Position numbers and translations under genes: made by a program. A DNA stretch of 64,000 nucleotides from DASPWW01 sp963756745 (GTDB lineage: Bacteria > Actinomycetota > Thermoleophilia > Solirubrobacterales > 70-9): the NCBI GenBank assembly GCA_963756745.1, contig CAVWOU010000010.1, forward strand, positions 310,001 to 374,000. Reading direction: 5' to 3'. Within the stretch, counting starts at the first letter, position 1; every line of letters starts with the position of its first letter. Below, one piece after another: positions 15,623 through 24,037 of this stretch. The notes under the pieces are model-generated. The model saw nothing but the letters and a program-made list of their open reading frames with translations. It was not told the origin of the DNA and did not search any database.

Positions 15623-16669
15623 TTACGGGGTGGAGCCTTCCCGGAAGGTGCGCTGGATGTAGACCTGGCGTAGGCGCCAGATAGGGCTGCGGCGGACGAG
15701 CCCAAGCGCGATGTGCCAGAGCGCGATCCGCGCCTCGAGCAATCCCCGCTGGAGCAGCGCCCGGGCGCGCACGGTCGTTGACGGCTCCGGATGAGCTCGC
15801 TCGTACCCTAGCTCGGCCATGAGTTCGCCTGCGATCGCCTCGAAGCACTCGGCATCGTCCGGCGCCATCTGCTCCTGCCAGCGCCGCCCGGAGGTCGGCG
15901 GCTGCATGAGCCGGGCGTGATCGGGCAGGGCCCTGGCGCCCTGACTTCGGTGGTAGCCCAGCATCTCGGGATCGAACTCGAGCCCGAGGAACCCGCACAC
16001 CTGGCGCAGCGTCAACTCCGGATCGGCAAGGAGATCCTCATAACGCAACTCGTGGTAGCGACCCGCGGCCCGCTCGCGGCCAAAGCGTCGCGCGCCTTCG
16101 ACCTCGCGCCGCCACTGGGCGGCGAAGGCGGCCAAACCACGCGGACGGGACCAGTTGAAACGCGGTCGGCGGCGCATCTCGATGAATGAGAGGCCCGCGT
16201 CCCGCCCGTCCCGGACGAGGTGGACGTACTGGGCGCCGGGGAACGCTCGCTCGAGGACATCCAGCCGCTGCATATAGGCCGGGGTCTTGTCGCCGAAGCG
16301 AGGCTTCCGGCGCCTATCCGCGTAGGCTCGGTAAACGGCCTGGATCGCATCGGCAAAGACCGGCCGGTCCGATATCCGTTCACGCACATCCGCAGGCGTC
16401 ACTCCCCACTCCCGGACCCGTGCAAGCCGGCCGATGTCGCTCACGAACCTCTGGGGGTCCGGCCACTCGCCGTGTCGATCCCAGAGCTGGGGGATGAAGT
16501 ACGACTCGGGCGGGATCGCCACACTCGGGTGCTGGTCGAGCATCTCCTTGAGCAACGTGGTGCCGCTCCGCGAGACGCCGAGTAGGACCACCGGGGGATC
16601 TCGCGGCGATCCCTTCGGCGGGCGATCGACGCCCGCGGAGCGCTCCGACGAGTAAGTGCGACGTGTCAT
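15623..16669 (-). CDS. PAPS-dependent sulfotransferase
   Basis: 348 residues. Moves a sulfuryl group from PAPS to a hydroxyl or amino acceptor. The 5'-phosphosulfate loop is GVSRSGTTLL (about residues 31-40) and the 3'-phosphate site is in VHLVRDGRDAGLSF; FGDKTPAYMQR and HELRYEDLLADP are also typical of the bacterial carbohydrate/tyrosyl branch. No signal peptide, so cytosolic. The ATG at 16669 was chosen because the long upstream frame lacks coding character. Beside the glycan cluster it may sulfate a surface saccharide; that target is inference. Confidence 0.85.
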   Translation of the reverse strand: MTRRTYSSERSAGVDRPPKGSPRDPPVVLLGVSRSGTTLLKEMLDQHPSVAIPPESYFIPQLWDRHGEWPDPQRFVSDIGRLARVREWGVTPADVRERISDRPVFADAIQAVYRAYADRRRKPRFGDKTPAYMQRLDVLERAFPGAQYVHLVRDGRDAGLSFIEMRRRPRFNWSRPRGLAAFAAQWRREVEGARRFGRERAAGRYHELRYEDLLADPELTLRQVCGFLGLEFDPEMLGYHRSQGARALPDHARLMQPPTSGRRWQEQMAPDDAECFEAIAGELMAELGYERAHPEPSTTVRARALLQRGLLEARIALWHIALGLVRRSPIWRLRQVYIQRTFREGSTP

Positions 16670-16864
16670 GGCTGGTGTGCGTATGAGGCCGGCCCGCACG
16701 ATACGCAAGCAGGTGGGACTAGGATTTCGGCGCTTCGGATATAGTCGCCAGTCCGCTGGAGTGCCGGGTCTCCCCGCACGAGACACCAACCGCGACGGCG
16801 GCTCTTCGTCCCCTTTCGTGCCCGAAGCGACCGCAATTGCCAGGCCGTCCCGCTCGACATCCCC

Positions 16865-17062
16865 ATGAATCGGCGTCCCCCAACAAGGGTCGACGCGGCG
16901 ACCGCGGGCTTCACCCTGATCGGCTCGATGCTCACTTGCGCGGCGGCTGGATTTGGCCTCGGGTCGCTGTTCGGACTCGGCGTTCCGCTCGGCCTCGCGG
17001 GGCTGTTCGCAGGCCTGGCGGTGGGGTTCTTCCTTGTCTACTCTCGCTATAGACGGATCTGA
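16865..17062 (+). CDS. atpZ: AtpZ/AtpI-like small membrane protein at the head of the atp operon
   Basis: 65 residues with two hydrophobic helices (about 14-34 and 38-57) separated by a short Gly-rich turn, and a charged YSRYRRI end. This matches the small AtpZ-type accessory protein often encoded before atpI/atpB and implicated in cation supply or assembly of the Fo ring. There is no strong ribosome binding site before the ATG at 16865. The next frame begins inside this gene. Divergent from the sulfotransferase over 195 bases, where the operon promoter is expected; I could not pick a convincing -35/-10 pair there. Confidence 0.65.
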   Translation: MNRRPPTRVDAATAGFTLIGSMLTCAAAGFGLGSLFGLGVPLGLAGLFAGLAVGFFLVYSRYRRI

Positions 17063-17472
17063 TCCGCACATAGACGGGTCCGATCCGGTTCCGGGGCACC
17101 GGCTCGCGACCGCGGTCCGATTCGCCGACCTGGCGGTGCTCGCCGCGGCGTTGCCGGTCTTCCTGCTGGCCGACCTGCCGATGGTCGGCTACGCAGTCTG
17201 TGCCGCCGCCTGGATCGCGGTCTCGGGGATGCAGCTCGCCGCCGATCGCCACGTCAAGCGTTCGCTTGCCCGCGGGAATCGCAACTCGGCGCTCGGGACG
17301 CTCGCGGCCGCCACTCTGGGCAGGGTGTGGCTGGTCGCGCTCGCGATCCTGCTGGTCGGGCTGTCGGACCGCGAGGCGGGCCTCGCCGCCGCGGTGCTCG
17401 CCGCGCGCGCTGGTGACCGTCCACCTCGCCGGGATGGCGATCGGCCGCCTGATGACAGCAGACGACGGTTAG
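17034..17472 (+). CDS. AtpI-like membrane protein, frameshifted
   Basis: About 145 residues if one extra base is removed. The first frame encodes membrane helices FADLAVLAAALPVFLLA, GYAVCAAAWIAVSG and VWLVALAILLVGL. It is lost in the CGCGCGCGC run at 17402-17410, and the neighbouring frame continues with ALVTVHLAGMAIGRL and a stop at 17472. Four helices at this place match ATP synthase protein I. The start is uncertain; the TTG at 17034 inside atpZ is the nearest in-frame candidate. The total length equals whole codons plus one base, as expected for a single insertion. Confidence 0.6.
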
Positions 17473-17482
17473 GGCGTTCGCG

Positions 17483-18411
17483 ATGAGCTGGGTCGCTCAG
17501 CTGAGCACGAGGGCGAAGGTCCTGCTCGGCCTCGGCCTCTACTTCGCGACCTTCATCGCGTTCCTGCTGATCTTCGGGGACGACGGGCAGGAACGAGGAG
17601 TTCCAGCCCCAGGACGAGTTCAAGCTCGACGCCTGGATCCCGATCGAGATCGGCGCCGTCGACCTGAGCATCAACCGCGCGGTGCTCTACCTGGTGCTGA
17701 CAAGCGCGCTGACGATCTGGGTGCTGGTGTGGATCTCGCGCCGTATGTCGATCGAGCCGAACCGGGTGCAGACCGCGATGGAGGTCGCCTACGACCTCAC
17801 CAGGAACAACATCGTCGGCAACAACCTGAAGGGAAATCTCGCCCTGAAGTGGTTCCCATTCATCGCCACGCTCTTCTTCTTCCTCTGGTTCGCGAACATG
17901 ATCGGCTACCTCCCGCTGCCCACCAACTCGCAGGAGACGATCGACATCTTCGGGATCGACTTCCCGGCCTTCGGCGATCTACGCCGCGACCGCGAACATC
18001 TCGATTCCGCTCGCGCTGACGCTGGTGGTCTGGTTCTCCTACCACCTCGAGGGCATCCGCACGAAGGGCTTCTTCAAGTACCTGGCCAGCTGGCTGCCGC
18101 CGGGGCTGGAGAACATGAACCCGATCGGCAAGGGGGCGATCTTCGTGATCGAGGTGATCTCGCACTTCGTGCGCCTGATCTCGCTCTCGGTTCGACTCTT
18201 CGCCAACATCCTCGCCGGCCACCTGCTGCTGCTGTTCATGGGCGGCGGGCTGGCGGTCCTGCTCGGGTTGGCGGCGATCGGGGCGCTCACATTCCCGGTG
18301 GCCTTCGCCTTCTTCGTCTTCGAGGTCGGACTGGTCGCCACGCTTCAGGCATTTATCTTCTCCATCCTCACCTCGATCTACATCGGCGGCGCGGTCGCCG
18401 AGACTCACTAG
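17483..18411 (+). CDS. atpB: F1Fo-ATP synthase subunit a, two frameshifts
   Basis: Subunit a forms the proton half-channels against the c-ring. The protein is recognisable throughout but lies in three frames: start ATG 17483 to about 17585 (GGG run), then to about 17973, then to the stop at 18411. Removing one base at each point gives a continuous chain of about 308 residues, including IEIGAVDLSINRAVLYL, NMIGYLPLPTNSQE and AATANISIPLALTLV. The essential arginine is in SVRLFANILAGH. The length equals whole codons plus two bases. The gene is essential for ATP synthase, so sequence error is likelier than decay. Confidence 0.88.
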
Positions 18412-18425
18412 GAAAAGGAGCTCAC

Positions 18426-18692
18426 ATGGATCCATTGCTTCCGATCGCCCAAGTCACCGACACCGGCGTCACCGACGCCGGCAAGGCGATCGCGCTCGGC
18501 GTGGGAGCGGGCCTCGGCTCGATCGGAGCCGGCATCGGCATCGGCATCATCTTCGGCAAGGAGATCGAGTCGGTCGCCCGCCAGCCCGAGATGAGGGACG
18601 AGCTGCAGGCTATTCGCTGGCTCGGCTTCGCGCTCACCGAGGCGGTCGCCTTCTACACGTTCATCTTCGGACTGATCGCCTTCTTCCTCTAG
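18426..18692 (+). CDS. atpE: F1Fo-ATP synthase subunit c
   Basis: 88-residue proteolipid that assembles as the rotating c-ring. Two membrane helices flank the polar loop GKEIESVARQPEMRDE, which contains the conserved R-Q-P. The ion-binding carboxylate is the Glu of FALTEAVAFYTF in the second helix. No extra Na+-type ligand pattern stands out, so H+ coupling is likely. AAGGAG is 8 bases before the ATG. Intact, unlike the genes on either side. Confidence 0.95.
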   Translation: MDPLLPIAQVTDTGVTDAGKAIALGVGAGLGSIGAGIGIGIIFGKEIESVARQPEMRDELQAIRWLGFALTEAVAFYTFIFGLIAFFL

Positions 18693-18696
18693 GCCT

Positions 18697-19307
18697 TTGG
18701 AGCAGCTCGCCGACATAGCCGGGCTCTTCGTCCTCGCCCAGGAGGGTGGGGGCGGAGGGGGTGACGAGGGCGGCAGCTTCCTCGTCTCTCCCAGCCTTGG
18801 GCTGATGATCTGGACCCTCGCCCTGTTCGGGTTCACGTTGTGGGTCCTCAACAAGGTCGCGTTCCCGCGCATCCAGGAGGCGCTCGACAGGCGGGCCCAG
18901 GCGATCCGGGAGAGCGTCGAGGCCGCGGAGCGGCAGCGGAAGGAGGCCGACGAGCTGCTCGAGGAGTACCGCACACCGGCTCACCGAGGCGCGCGAACAG
19001 GCCGACGACATCATCGCCCGGGCGCGAAAGGCGGCCGACACGGTCAAGGCTCAGGCCGCCGAAGAGGGGCACGCCAGGCGCGAGGAGCTGGTCGCCGCCG
19101 CGCGCAAGGACATCGAGATCGAGACACGGCGCTCGCTGGAGCGGATCCGCAACGAGGTCGCGGACCTGACGGTGATGGCGACCGAGAAGGTGACGCGCAA
19201 GTCGCTCGACGCCGAGCGACCATCGGCGCCTGATCCAGGAGGCGCTGGAGGAGACCGACTTCTCCGCGCTGGTCCCCGAGGGTCCAACGGGAGGCGGTCG
19301 GCCCTAA
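18697..19307 (+). CDS. atpF: F1Fo-ATP synthase subunit b, two frameshifts
   Basis: Peripheral stalk subunit: one N-terminal membrane helix (LGLMIWTLALFGFTLWVL) followed by a long charged coiled coil. Read literally, the frame fails at about 18975 after EELLEEYRT-like sequence and again at about 19216. Dropping one base at each point restores LTEAREQADDIIARARKAAD and then DHRRLIQEALEETDFSAL, ending at a TAA (19305-19307) that overlaps the atpH ATG. Restored length is about 202 residues, and the total span equals whole codons plus two bases. The start is a TTG at 18697, 4 bases after atpE; a later start is possible. Confidence 0.85.
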
Positions 19308-19841
19308 TGGAAGAGATCGCTCGCGTCTACGCCGAGGCCCTGTTCGAGGTCGCGAAGGAGAAGGGCAAGCTCGACGCGATCCGCGACCAGCTCGGGCGCG
19401 TCGCCGACGCGCTCGAACGAGGATCGCGAGCTCGCCGTGTTCTTCTTCAGTCCCTACTTCTCCTCGGCCGAGAAGCGCGACGGGATCGAACGCGCCGTCA
19501 TCGACGCCGAGCCCGAGCTGACCAACTTCCTCGAGCTGCTGGTCGAGAAGCACCGGATGCCGGTGATCTTCCGAATCAGGCGGCTGTTCGACGAGATGTG
19601 GGCGGAGGAGAACAAGCTGCTCGAGGTGACGCTGACGAGCGCCGTCGAGCTGGACCCGGAGATCGTGCGGCGGGTTGGAGAGGAGATCGAGAGGCAGACC
19701 GACCGAAAGGTGCAGTTGCAAAGCCGCGTCGACGATCAGCTGGTCGGCGGGCTCGTGCTCCAGGTCGGCAACATGGTGCTGGACGGGAGCATCCGCAACA
19801 GGCTCGAGAAACTTAGAAAGGAAGTCGCCCAGGCCGTTTAG
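19307..19841 (+). CDS. atpH: F1Fo-ATP synthase subunit delta, one frameshift
   Basis: Delta links the peripheral stalk to the top of F1. The N-terminus ARVYAEALFEVAKEKGKL is the standard OSCP/delta start. The frame breaks at the AA pair at 19416-19417; removing one A gives DALDEDRELAVFFFSPYFSS and a clean run to the stop at 19841, including the C-terminal LVGGLVLQVGNMVLDGSIRNRL typical of the family. Restored length is 177 residues, and the span equals whole codons plus one base. The start ATG overlaps the atpF stop (TAATG). Confidence 0.87.
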
Positions 19842-19880
19842 GCGGTTCCGCCGACCCAGGCTAGGAGGAATTCCCACCAC

Positions 19881-21539
19881 ATGGAGATCAAGCCGGACGA
19901 GATAACCAAGATCCTGCGCGAGCGGATCGAGGGGCTGGAAGCGGAGTCGGCCGACCTGTCGGAGGTCGGGACGGTGCTTTCCATAGGCGACGGGATCGCG
20001 CGCATCCACGGGCTCGACAACTGCATGTCCCTGGAGATGCTCGAGCTGCCCCACGACGTCGTCGGGCTGGCGCTGAACCTGGAGGCCGACAACGTCGGCG
20101 CGGTGCTGTTCGGCGAGTGGGAGGAGATCGTCGAAGGCGACACGGTGAAGCGCACCGGCAGGCTGCTCGAGATCCCGGTCGGGGACGCGCTGCTCGGCCG
20201 CCTCGTCGACCCGCTCGGGCGACCGCTCGACGACAAGGGAGAGGTGAAGACGACGGAGACCCGTCCCGCGGAATTCAAGGCTCCCGGCGTCGTGCAGCGC
20301 CAGCAGGTGAACGAGCCGATGCAGACCGGGCTCAAGGCGATCGACTCCATGATCCCGATCGGGCGGGGCCAGCGCGAGCTGATCATCGGCGATCGCCAGA
20401 CCGGGAAAACGGCGATCGCGATCGACACGATAATCAACAACAAGGACTCCGACCTGATCTGCATCTACGTGGCGATCGGCCAGCGGATGTCGACCGTCGT
20501 CCAGTTCCAGGAGACCCTGGAGCAGGAAGGGGCGATGGACAACACGATCATCGTCGCGGCCCCCGCCGACGAGGCGGCGCCGATCAAGTACATGGCGCCG
20601 TACGCAGGCTGTGCGATGGGAGAGCACTTTCTCTACAACGGAAAGCACGCTCTCTGCATCTACGACGACCTCACCAAGCACGCGTTCGCGTACCGCCAGA
20701 TGTCGCTGTTGCTTCGCCGGCCGCCCGGCCGCGAGGCGTATCCCGGCGACGTGTTCTATCTCCACTCCCGCCTGCTCGAGCGCGCGGTGAAGCTCAGCGC
20801 GGAGCTCGGCTCGGGATCGCTCACGGCGCTGCCGGTGATCGAGACCCAGGCGGGTGACGTGTCGGCGTACATCCCGACGAACGTGATCTCGATCACCGAC
20901 GGGCAGATATTCCTCGAGTCGGACCTGTTCCACTCCGGAATCCGTCCGGCGATCAACGTCGGGATCTCGGTCTCGCGGGTCGGGGGTAACGCCCAGACAC
21001 CGGCGATGAAGCGCGTGGCGGGGAAGCTGCGGCTCGACCTCTCGCAGTACCGCGAGCTCGAGGCGTTCGCGCAGTTCGGCTCGGAGCTCGACCCCGAGAC
21101 GCAGCGGACGCTCGCCCGCGGCGAGCGCCTCGTCGCAGCGCTCAACCAGCGCGAGCGCAACCCGCTCTCGGTCGCCGACCAGGTGATTTCGATATACGCC
21201 GGGACCGGCGGGTACCTCGATCGGATCAAGACCGATCGGGTGCAGGGCTTCCTCGAGGACCTGATCACGCGCATGCGGGCCGAGCAAGAAGACCTGCTCG
21301 CGCGGATCAACGACACCGGCGAGCTCTCCGACGAGGACGAAGCCGCGCTCGGGGACGCGATCGCCGACATGGTCGACGACTTCGGGCCCGACTTCGACGC
21401 GGAGGGCAACCCGCTCGAGGCCGGCGAGTCCGACCGCATCCGCTCCGAGGAAGAGCACGCGGCGCCGCCACGGGCTGCGGAGCCCGGGGAGCCCGAGAGG
21501 GAGGAGCCCGAGCGGGAAGAAGAGGAGGTCCCCGCTTAG
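19881..21539 (+). CDS. atpA: F1Fo-ATP synthase subunit alpha
   Basis: 552 residues; non-catalytic nucleotide-binding subunit of F1. The P-loop GDRQTGKT is at 170-177, and RPAINVGISVSRVGGNAQ is the alpha-family signature with the arginine finger region. AGGAGG lies upstream of the ATG. The body ends at about residue 515; about 37 further residues are almost all Glu, Pro, Arg and Ala, an acidic extension not usual in alpha subunits. No frameshift, in contrast to the preceding genes. Confidence 0.97.
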   Translation: MEIKPDEITKILRERIEGLEAESADLSEVGTVLSIGDGIARIHGLDNCMSLEMLELPHDVVGLALNLEADNVGAVLFGEWEEIVEGDTVKRTGRLLEIPVGDALLGRLVDPLGRPLDDKGEVKTTETRPAEFKAPGVVQRQQVNEPMQTGLKAIDSMIPIGRGQRELIIGDRQTGKTAIAIDTIINNKDSDLICIYVAIGQRMSTVVQFQETLEQEGAMDNTIIVAAPADEAAPIKYMAPYAGCAMGEHFLYNGKHALCIYDDLTKHAFAYRQMSLLLRRPPGREAYPGDVFYLHSRLLERAVKLSAELGSGSLTALPVIETQAGDVSAYIPTNVISITDGQIFLESDLFHSGIRPAINVGISVSRVGGNAQTPAMKRVAGKLRLDLSQYRELEAFAQFGSELDPETQRTLARGERLVAALNQRERNPLSVADQVISIYAGTGGYLDRIKTDRVQGFLEDLITRMRAEQEDLLARINDTGELSDEDEAALGDAIADMVDDFGPDFDAEGNPLEAGESDRIRSEEEHAAPPRAAEPGEPEREEPEREEEEVPA

Positions 21540-22460
21540 GTGCCGACCCAGAAGGACGTCAAGAACCGCATCTCCAGCGTCAAGAACATTCACAAGATCA
21601 CGCGCGCGATGGAGATGGTCGCGGCAGCTCGCTTGAGGCGTGCCGAGCAGCGGATCGACAACCTGCGACCGTACGCGCAGGCGATCCGCAAGATGGCGCG
21701 GCGAGTCGCCGAGGCCGCCGAGGGCGTGCCTCGGGTCCCGGTGCTCGAGGAGCGCGAGGAGGAGCGAAGCGTCGGAATCCTGCTCGTGACCGGGGATCGC
21801 GGGCTCGCCGGTGCGTTCAACACGAACATCGTTCGCGCCGGCGGCCAGCTGCGACGCGAGCTTCGCGCCGACGGGATCGACTCGACGTTCTACGTCGTCG
21901 GGCGGCGCGGGACCTCGACGCTGCGGTTCCGCGGCGATCCGGTGGAGAAGTCCTACGTCGGCTTCACCGACCGCCCCGGCTTTGCCAACGCGCGCGAGAT
22001 CTCATCCGACCTCACCGCGGCGTACGTCGACGGGAAGCTCGACCGGGTCGAGGCGATCTACAACCGCTACGTGTCGCCGCTGACCCAGTACGTTCGGCGC
22101 CAGACGCTGCTGCCCGTCCAGCAGGCGGCGGTGTTCGGCGAGGGAGTGCCCGACGATGTGCGCGCCGCCCAGGAGGAGGAGCCGGCCGAGGACGAGACCC
22201 GGGCGCTGTGGGACTACGAACCCGATCCCGAGGAGCTGTTGCCCGACCTGTTCTCCGAGTACGTCGACCTGTCGGTGTATCGCGCTCTGCTCGAGTCCAC
22301 AGCCTCGGAGCACGGTGCGCGCATGACCGCTATGCGCAGCGCAGCGGAGAACGCACAGGAGATGATCGACGACCTGACCTTGGAGATGAACAGGGCCCGC
22401 CAGGCCGAAATTACGCAGGAAATACTGGAAGTGGTTGCAGGAGCAGAAGCTCTTGGATGA
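21540..22460 (+). CDS. atpG: F1Fo-ATP synthase subunit gamma
   Basis: 306 residues; the rotating central shaft. The N-terminal helix KNRISSVKNIHKITRAMEMV and the C-terminal helix with SEHGARMTAMRSAAENA are the two strands of the coiled coil. Between them, residues about 198-240 hold an acidic insertion (EEEPAEDETR, DPEELLPDL) that is longer than in E. coli gamma. The start is a GTG immediately after the atpA stop, with no spacer. The stop is followed by the heptad-repeat hairpin before atpD. Confidence 0.95.
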   Translation: MPTQKDVKNRISSVKNIHKITRAMEMVAAARLRRAEQRIDNLRPYAQAIRKMARRVAEAAEGVPRVPVLEEREEERSVGILLVTGDRGLAGAFNTNIVRAGGQLRRELRADGIDSTFYVVGRRGTSTLRFRGDPVEKSYVGFTDRPGFANAREISSDLTAAYVDGKLDRVEAIYNRYVSPLTQYVRRQTLLPVQQAAVFGEGVPDDVRAAQEEEPAEDETRALWDYEPDPEELLPDLFSEYVDLSVYRALLESTASEHGARMTAMRSAAENAQEMIDDLTLEMNRARQAEITQEILEVVAGAEALG

Positions 22461-22462
22461 CG

Positions 22463-22531
22463 GGTTGCTCGATGCTCGTTGCTCGTTGTTCGAGCTACGA
22501 GCTACGAGCTACGAGCAACGAGAAACGGAGA
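22463..22531 (+). repeat. Heptad-repeat hairpin in the atpG-atpD gap (copy 1)
   Basis: The gap is almost entirely 7-base units. The left arm reads CGATGCT, CGTTGCT, CGTTGTT; the apex is CGAGCT; the right arm reads ACGAGCT, ACGAGCT, ACGAGCA, ACGAGAA, ACGGAGA. The arms are inverted copies of one another and can pair in several registers. The last unit contains GGAG, the atpD ribosome binding site, with the ATG at 22535. A second member is at 36846. It must be transcribed with the atp operon. Confidence 0.85.
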
Positions 22532-22534
22532 CGA

Positions 22535-24031
22535 ATGGCTGACCAGAACGGAAACGTTGGGCGCGTCGAGGAGGTCCGTGGCGTGGTCGTGGACATCGGC
22601 TTCCCCGACAAGCTCCCCGAGATCTATCACGCGCTACGGATCGACGTTCCCCCCGAGGAGTCGCGGACCGAGCTGTCGCTGGTGTGCGAGGTTCAGCAGC
22701 ACCTCGGCGACGATCGAGTCAGGGCCGTGGCGATGGACTCGACCGACGGCCTGCGTCGCGGCGACAAGGTGTTCGATACCGGCAGCCCGATCACTGTTCC
22801 CGTCGGGGACAAGACGCTCGGTCGGATCTTCAACCTGCTCGGCGAGCCGATCGACGAAGGGGACCCGGTGGAGACCGAGGAGCGGTGGCCGATCCACCGG
22901 CCCGCGCCGGAGCCCGAGGAGCTCACTCCCACCCAAGAGATGCTCGAGACAGGTGTCAAGGTCCTCGATCTCCTCGAGCCCTACGCGAGGGGCGGAAAGG
23001 TGGGGCTGTTCGGGGGCGCCGGTGTCGGCAAGACCGTGATCATCCTCGAGCTGATCCACAACATCGCCACCAAACACGGCGGGCTGTCGGCGTTCTGCGG
23101 CGTGGGGGAGCGGACCCGCGAGGGCAACGAGCTCTACACCGAGATGCAGGAGTCCGGAGTCATCGACAAGACGATGATGGTCTTCGGCCAGATGAACGAG
23201 CCGCCGGGAGCGCGGCTTCGCGTCGGCCTCTCGGGGCTGACGATGGCCGAGTACTACCGCGAGGCCGGTGGCCAGGACGTGCTGCTGTTCATCGACAACA
23301 TCTTCCGCTTCGTCCAGGCGGGGTCCGAGGTCTCCGCCCTGCTCGGGCGAATGCCCTCGGCTGTGGGCTACCAGCCGACGCTCGAGACCGAGATGGGCGA
23401 GCTCCAGGAGCGGATCACCTCGACTGCCCGCGGCTCGGTCACCTCGGTTCAGGCGATCTTCGTGCCGGCAGACGACTTCACCGATCCCGCGCCGGCCTCG
23501 GTGTTCGCGCACCTCAACGCGACCACCGTGCTGTCGCGCTCGATCTCGGAGCAGGGGATCTATCCGGCGGTAGACCCGCTCGACTCGACCTCGACGATCC
23601 TCAAGCCGGAGATCCTCGGCCAGGAGCACTACGAGACCGCCACCCGGGTCCAGGAGGTCCTCCAGCGCTACAAGGAGCTCCAGGACATCATCGCGATCCT
23701 CGGGATCGACGAACTCGCCGACGAGGACAAGCTGACGGTCAACCGGGCGCGGAAGATCCAGCGCTTCCTCTCGCAGCCGTTCTTCGTCGCCTCGCAGTTC
23801 ACCGGCCGCGACGGCGAGTACGTCTCGGTCGAGGACACCGTGCGCGGCTTCAAGGAGATCGTCGACGGCGAGCACGACGACATCCCGGAGCGCGCCTTCT
23901 ACATGAAGGGGACGATCGAGCAGGTCGTCGAGGACGCCCGCGGGGAGTCGGAGAGCCCCGAGGAAGCGGCCGAGCGCGAGCAGGACGACGCCCGAGAGGA
24001 GGCGGAGGAGTCCGAGGGTTCGGACACCTAG
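22535..24031 (+). CDS. atpD: F1Fo-ATP synthase subunit beta
   Basis: 498 residues; catalytic subunit. The P-loop GGAGVGKT is at 160-167, followed by the conserved GVGERTREGNEL with the catalytic Glu, LLFIDNIFRFVQAGSEVS and the FVPADDFTDPAPA loop. The ATG at 22535 lies four bases after GGAG; the frame upstream runs through the hairpin repeat and is not coding. The C-terminus carries about 35 extra residues rich in Glu, Asp and Ser (ESPEEAAEREQDDAREE), parallel to the tail on alpha. Confidence 0.97.
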   Translation: MADQNGNVGRVEEVRGVVVDIGFPDKLPEIYHALRIDVPPEESRTELSLVCEVQQHLGDDRVRAVAMDSTDGLRRGDKVFDTGSPITVPVGDKTLGRIFNLLGEPIDEGDPVETEERWPIHRPAPEPEELTPTQEMLETGVKVLDLLEPYARGGKVGLFGGAGVGKTVIILELIHNIATKHGGLSAFCGVGERTREGNELYTEMQESGVIDKTMMVFGQMNEPPGARLRVGLSGLTMAEYYREAGGQDVLLFIDNIFRFVQAGSEVSALLGRMPSAVGYQPTLETEMGELQERITSTARGSVTSVQAIFVPADDFTDPAPASVFAHLNATTVLSRSISEQGIYPAVDPLDSTSTILKPEILGQEHYETATRVQEVLQRYKELQDIIAILGIDELADEDKLTVNRARKIQRFLSQPFFVASQFTGRDGEYVSVEDTVRGFKEIVDGEHDDIPERAFYMKGTIEQVVEDARGESESPEEAAEREQDDAREEAEESEGSDT

Positions 24032-24037
24032 CCACCG

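Noticed and set aside
15568..15623. Possible terminator between the epimerase and the sulfotransferase
   Set aside because: A C run and scattered short complementarity, but no stable stem followed by a T run on either strand.
17483..19841. Programmed frameshifting as explanation for the Fo frameshifts
   Set aside because: Six sites in four genes show no shared slippery motif, and such genes are not known to need it; sequence error is simpler. Kept as a finding for read-level checking.
19044..21593. 849-codon minus-strand frame across atpA
   Set aside because: It is the complement of atpF-atpH-atpA, rich in Arg, Val, Leu and His as expected for a shadow frame, with no known motif.
22208..22534. 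Upstream in-frame extension of atpD through the heptad repeat
   Set aside because: The extension overlaps atpG and the hairpin and lacks similarity to beta subunits; the ATG at 22535 has GGAG in place.
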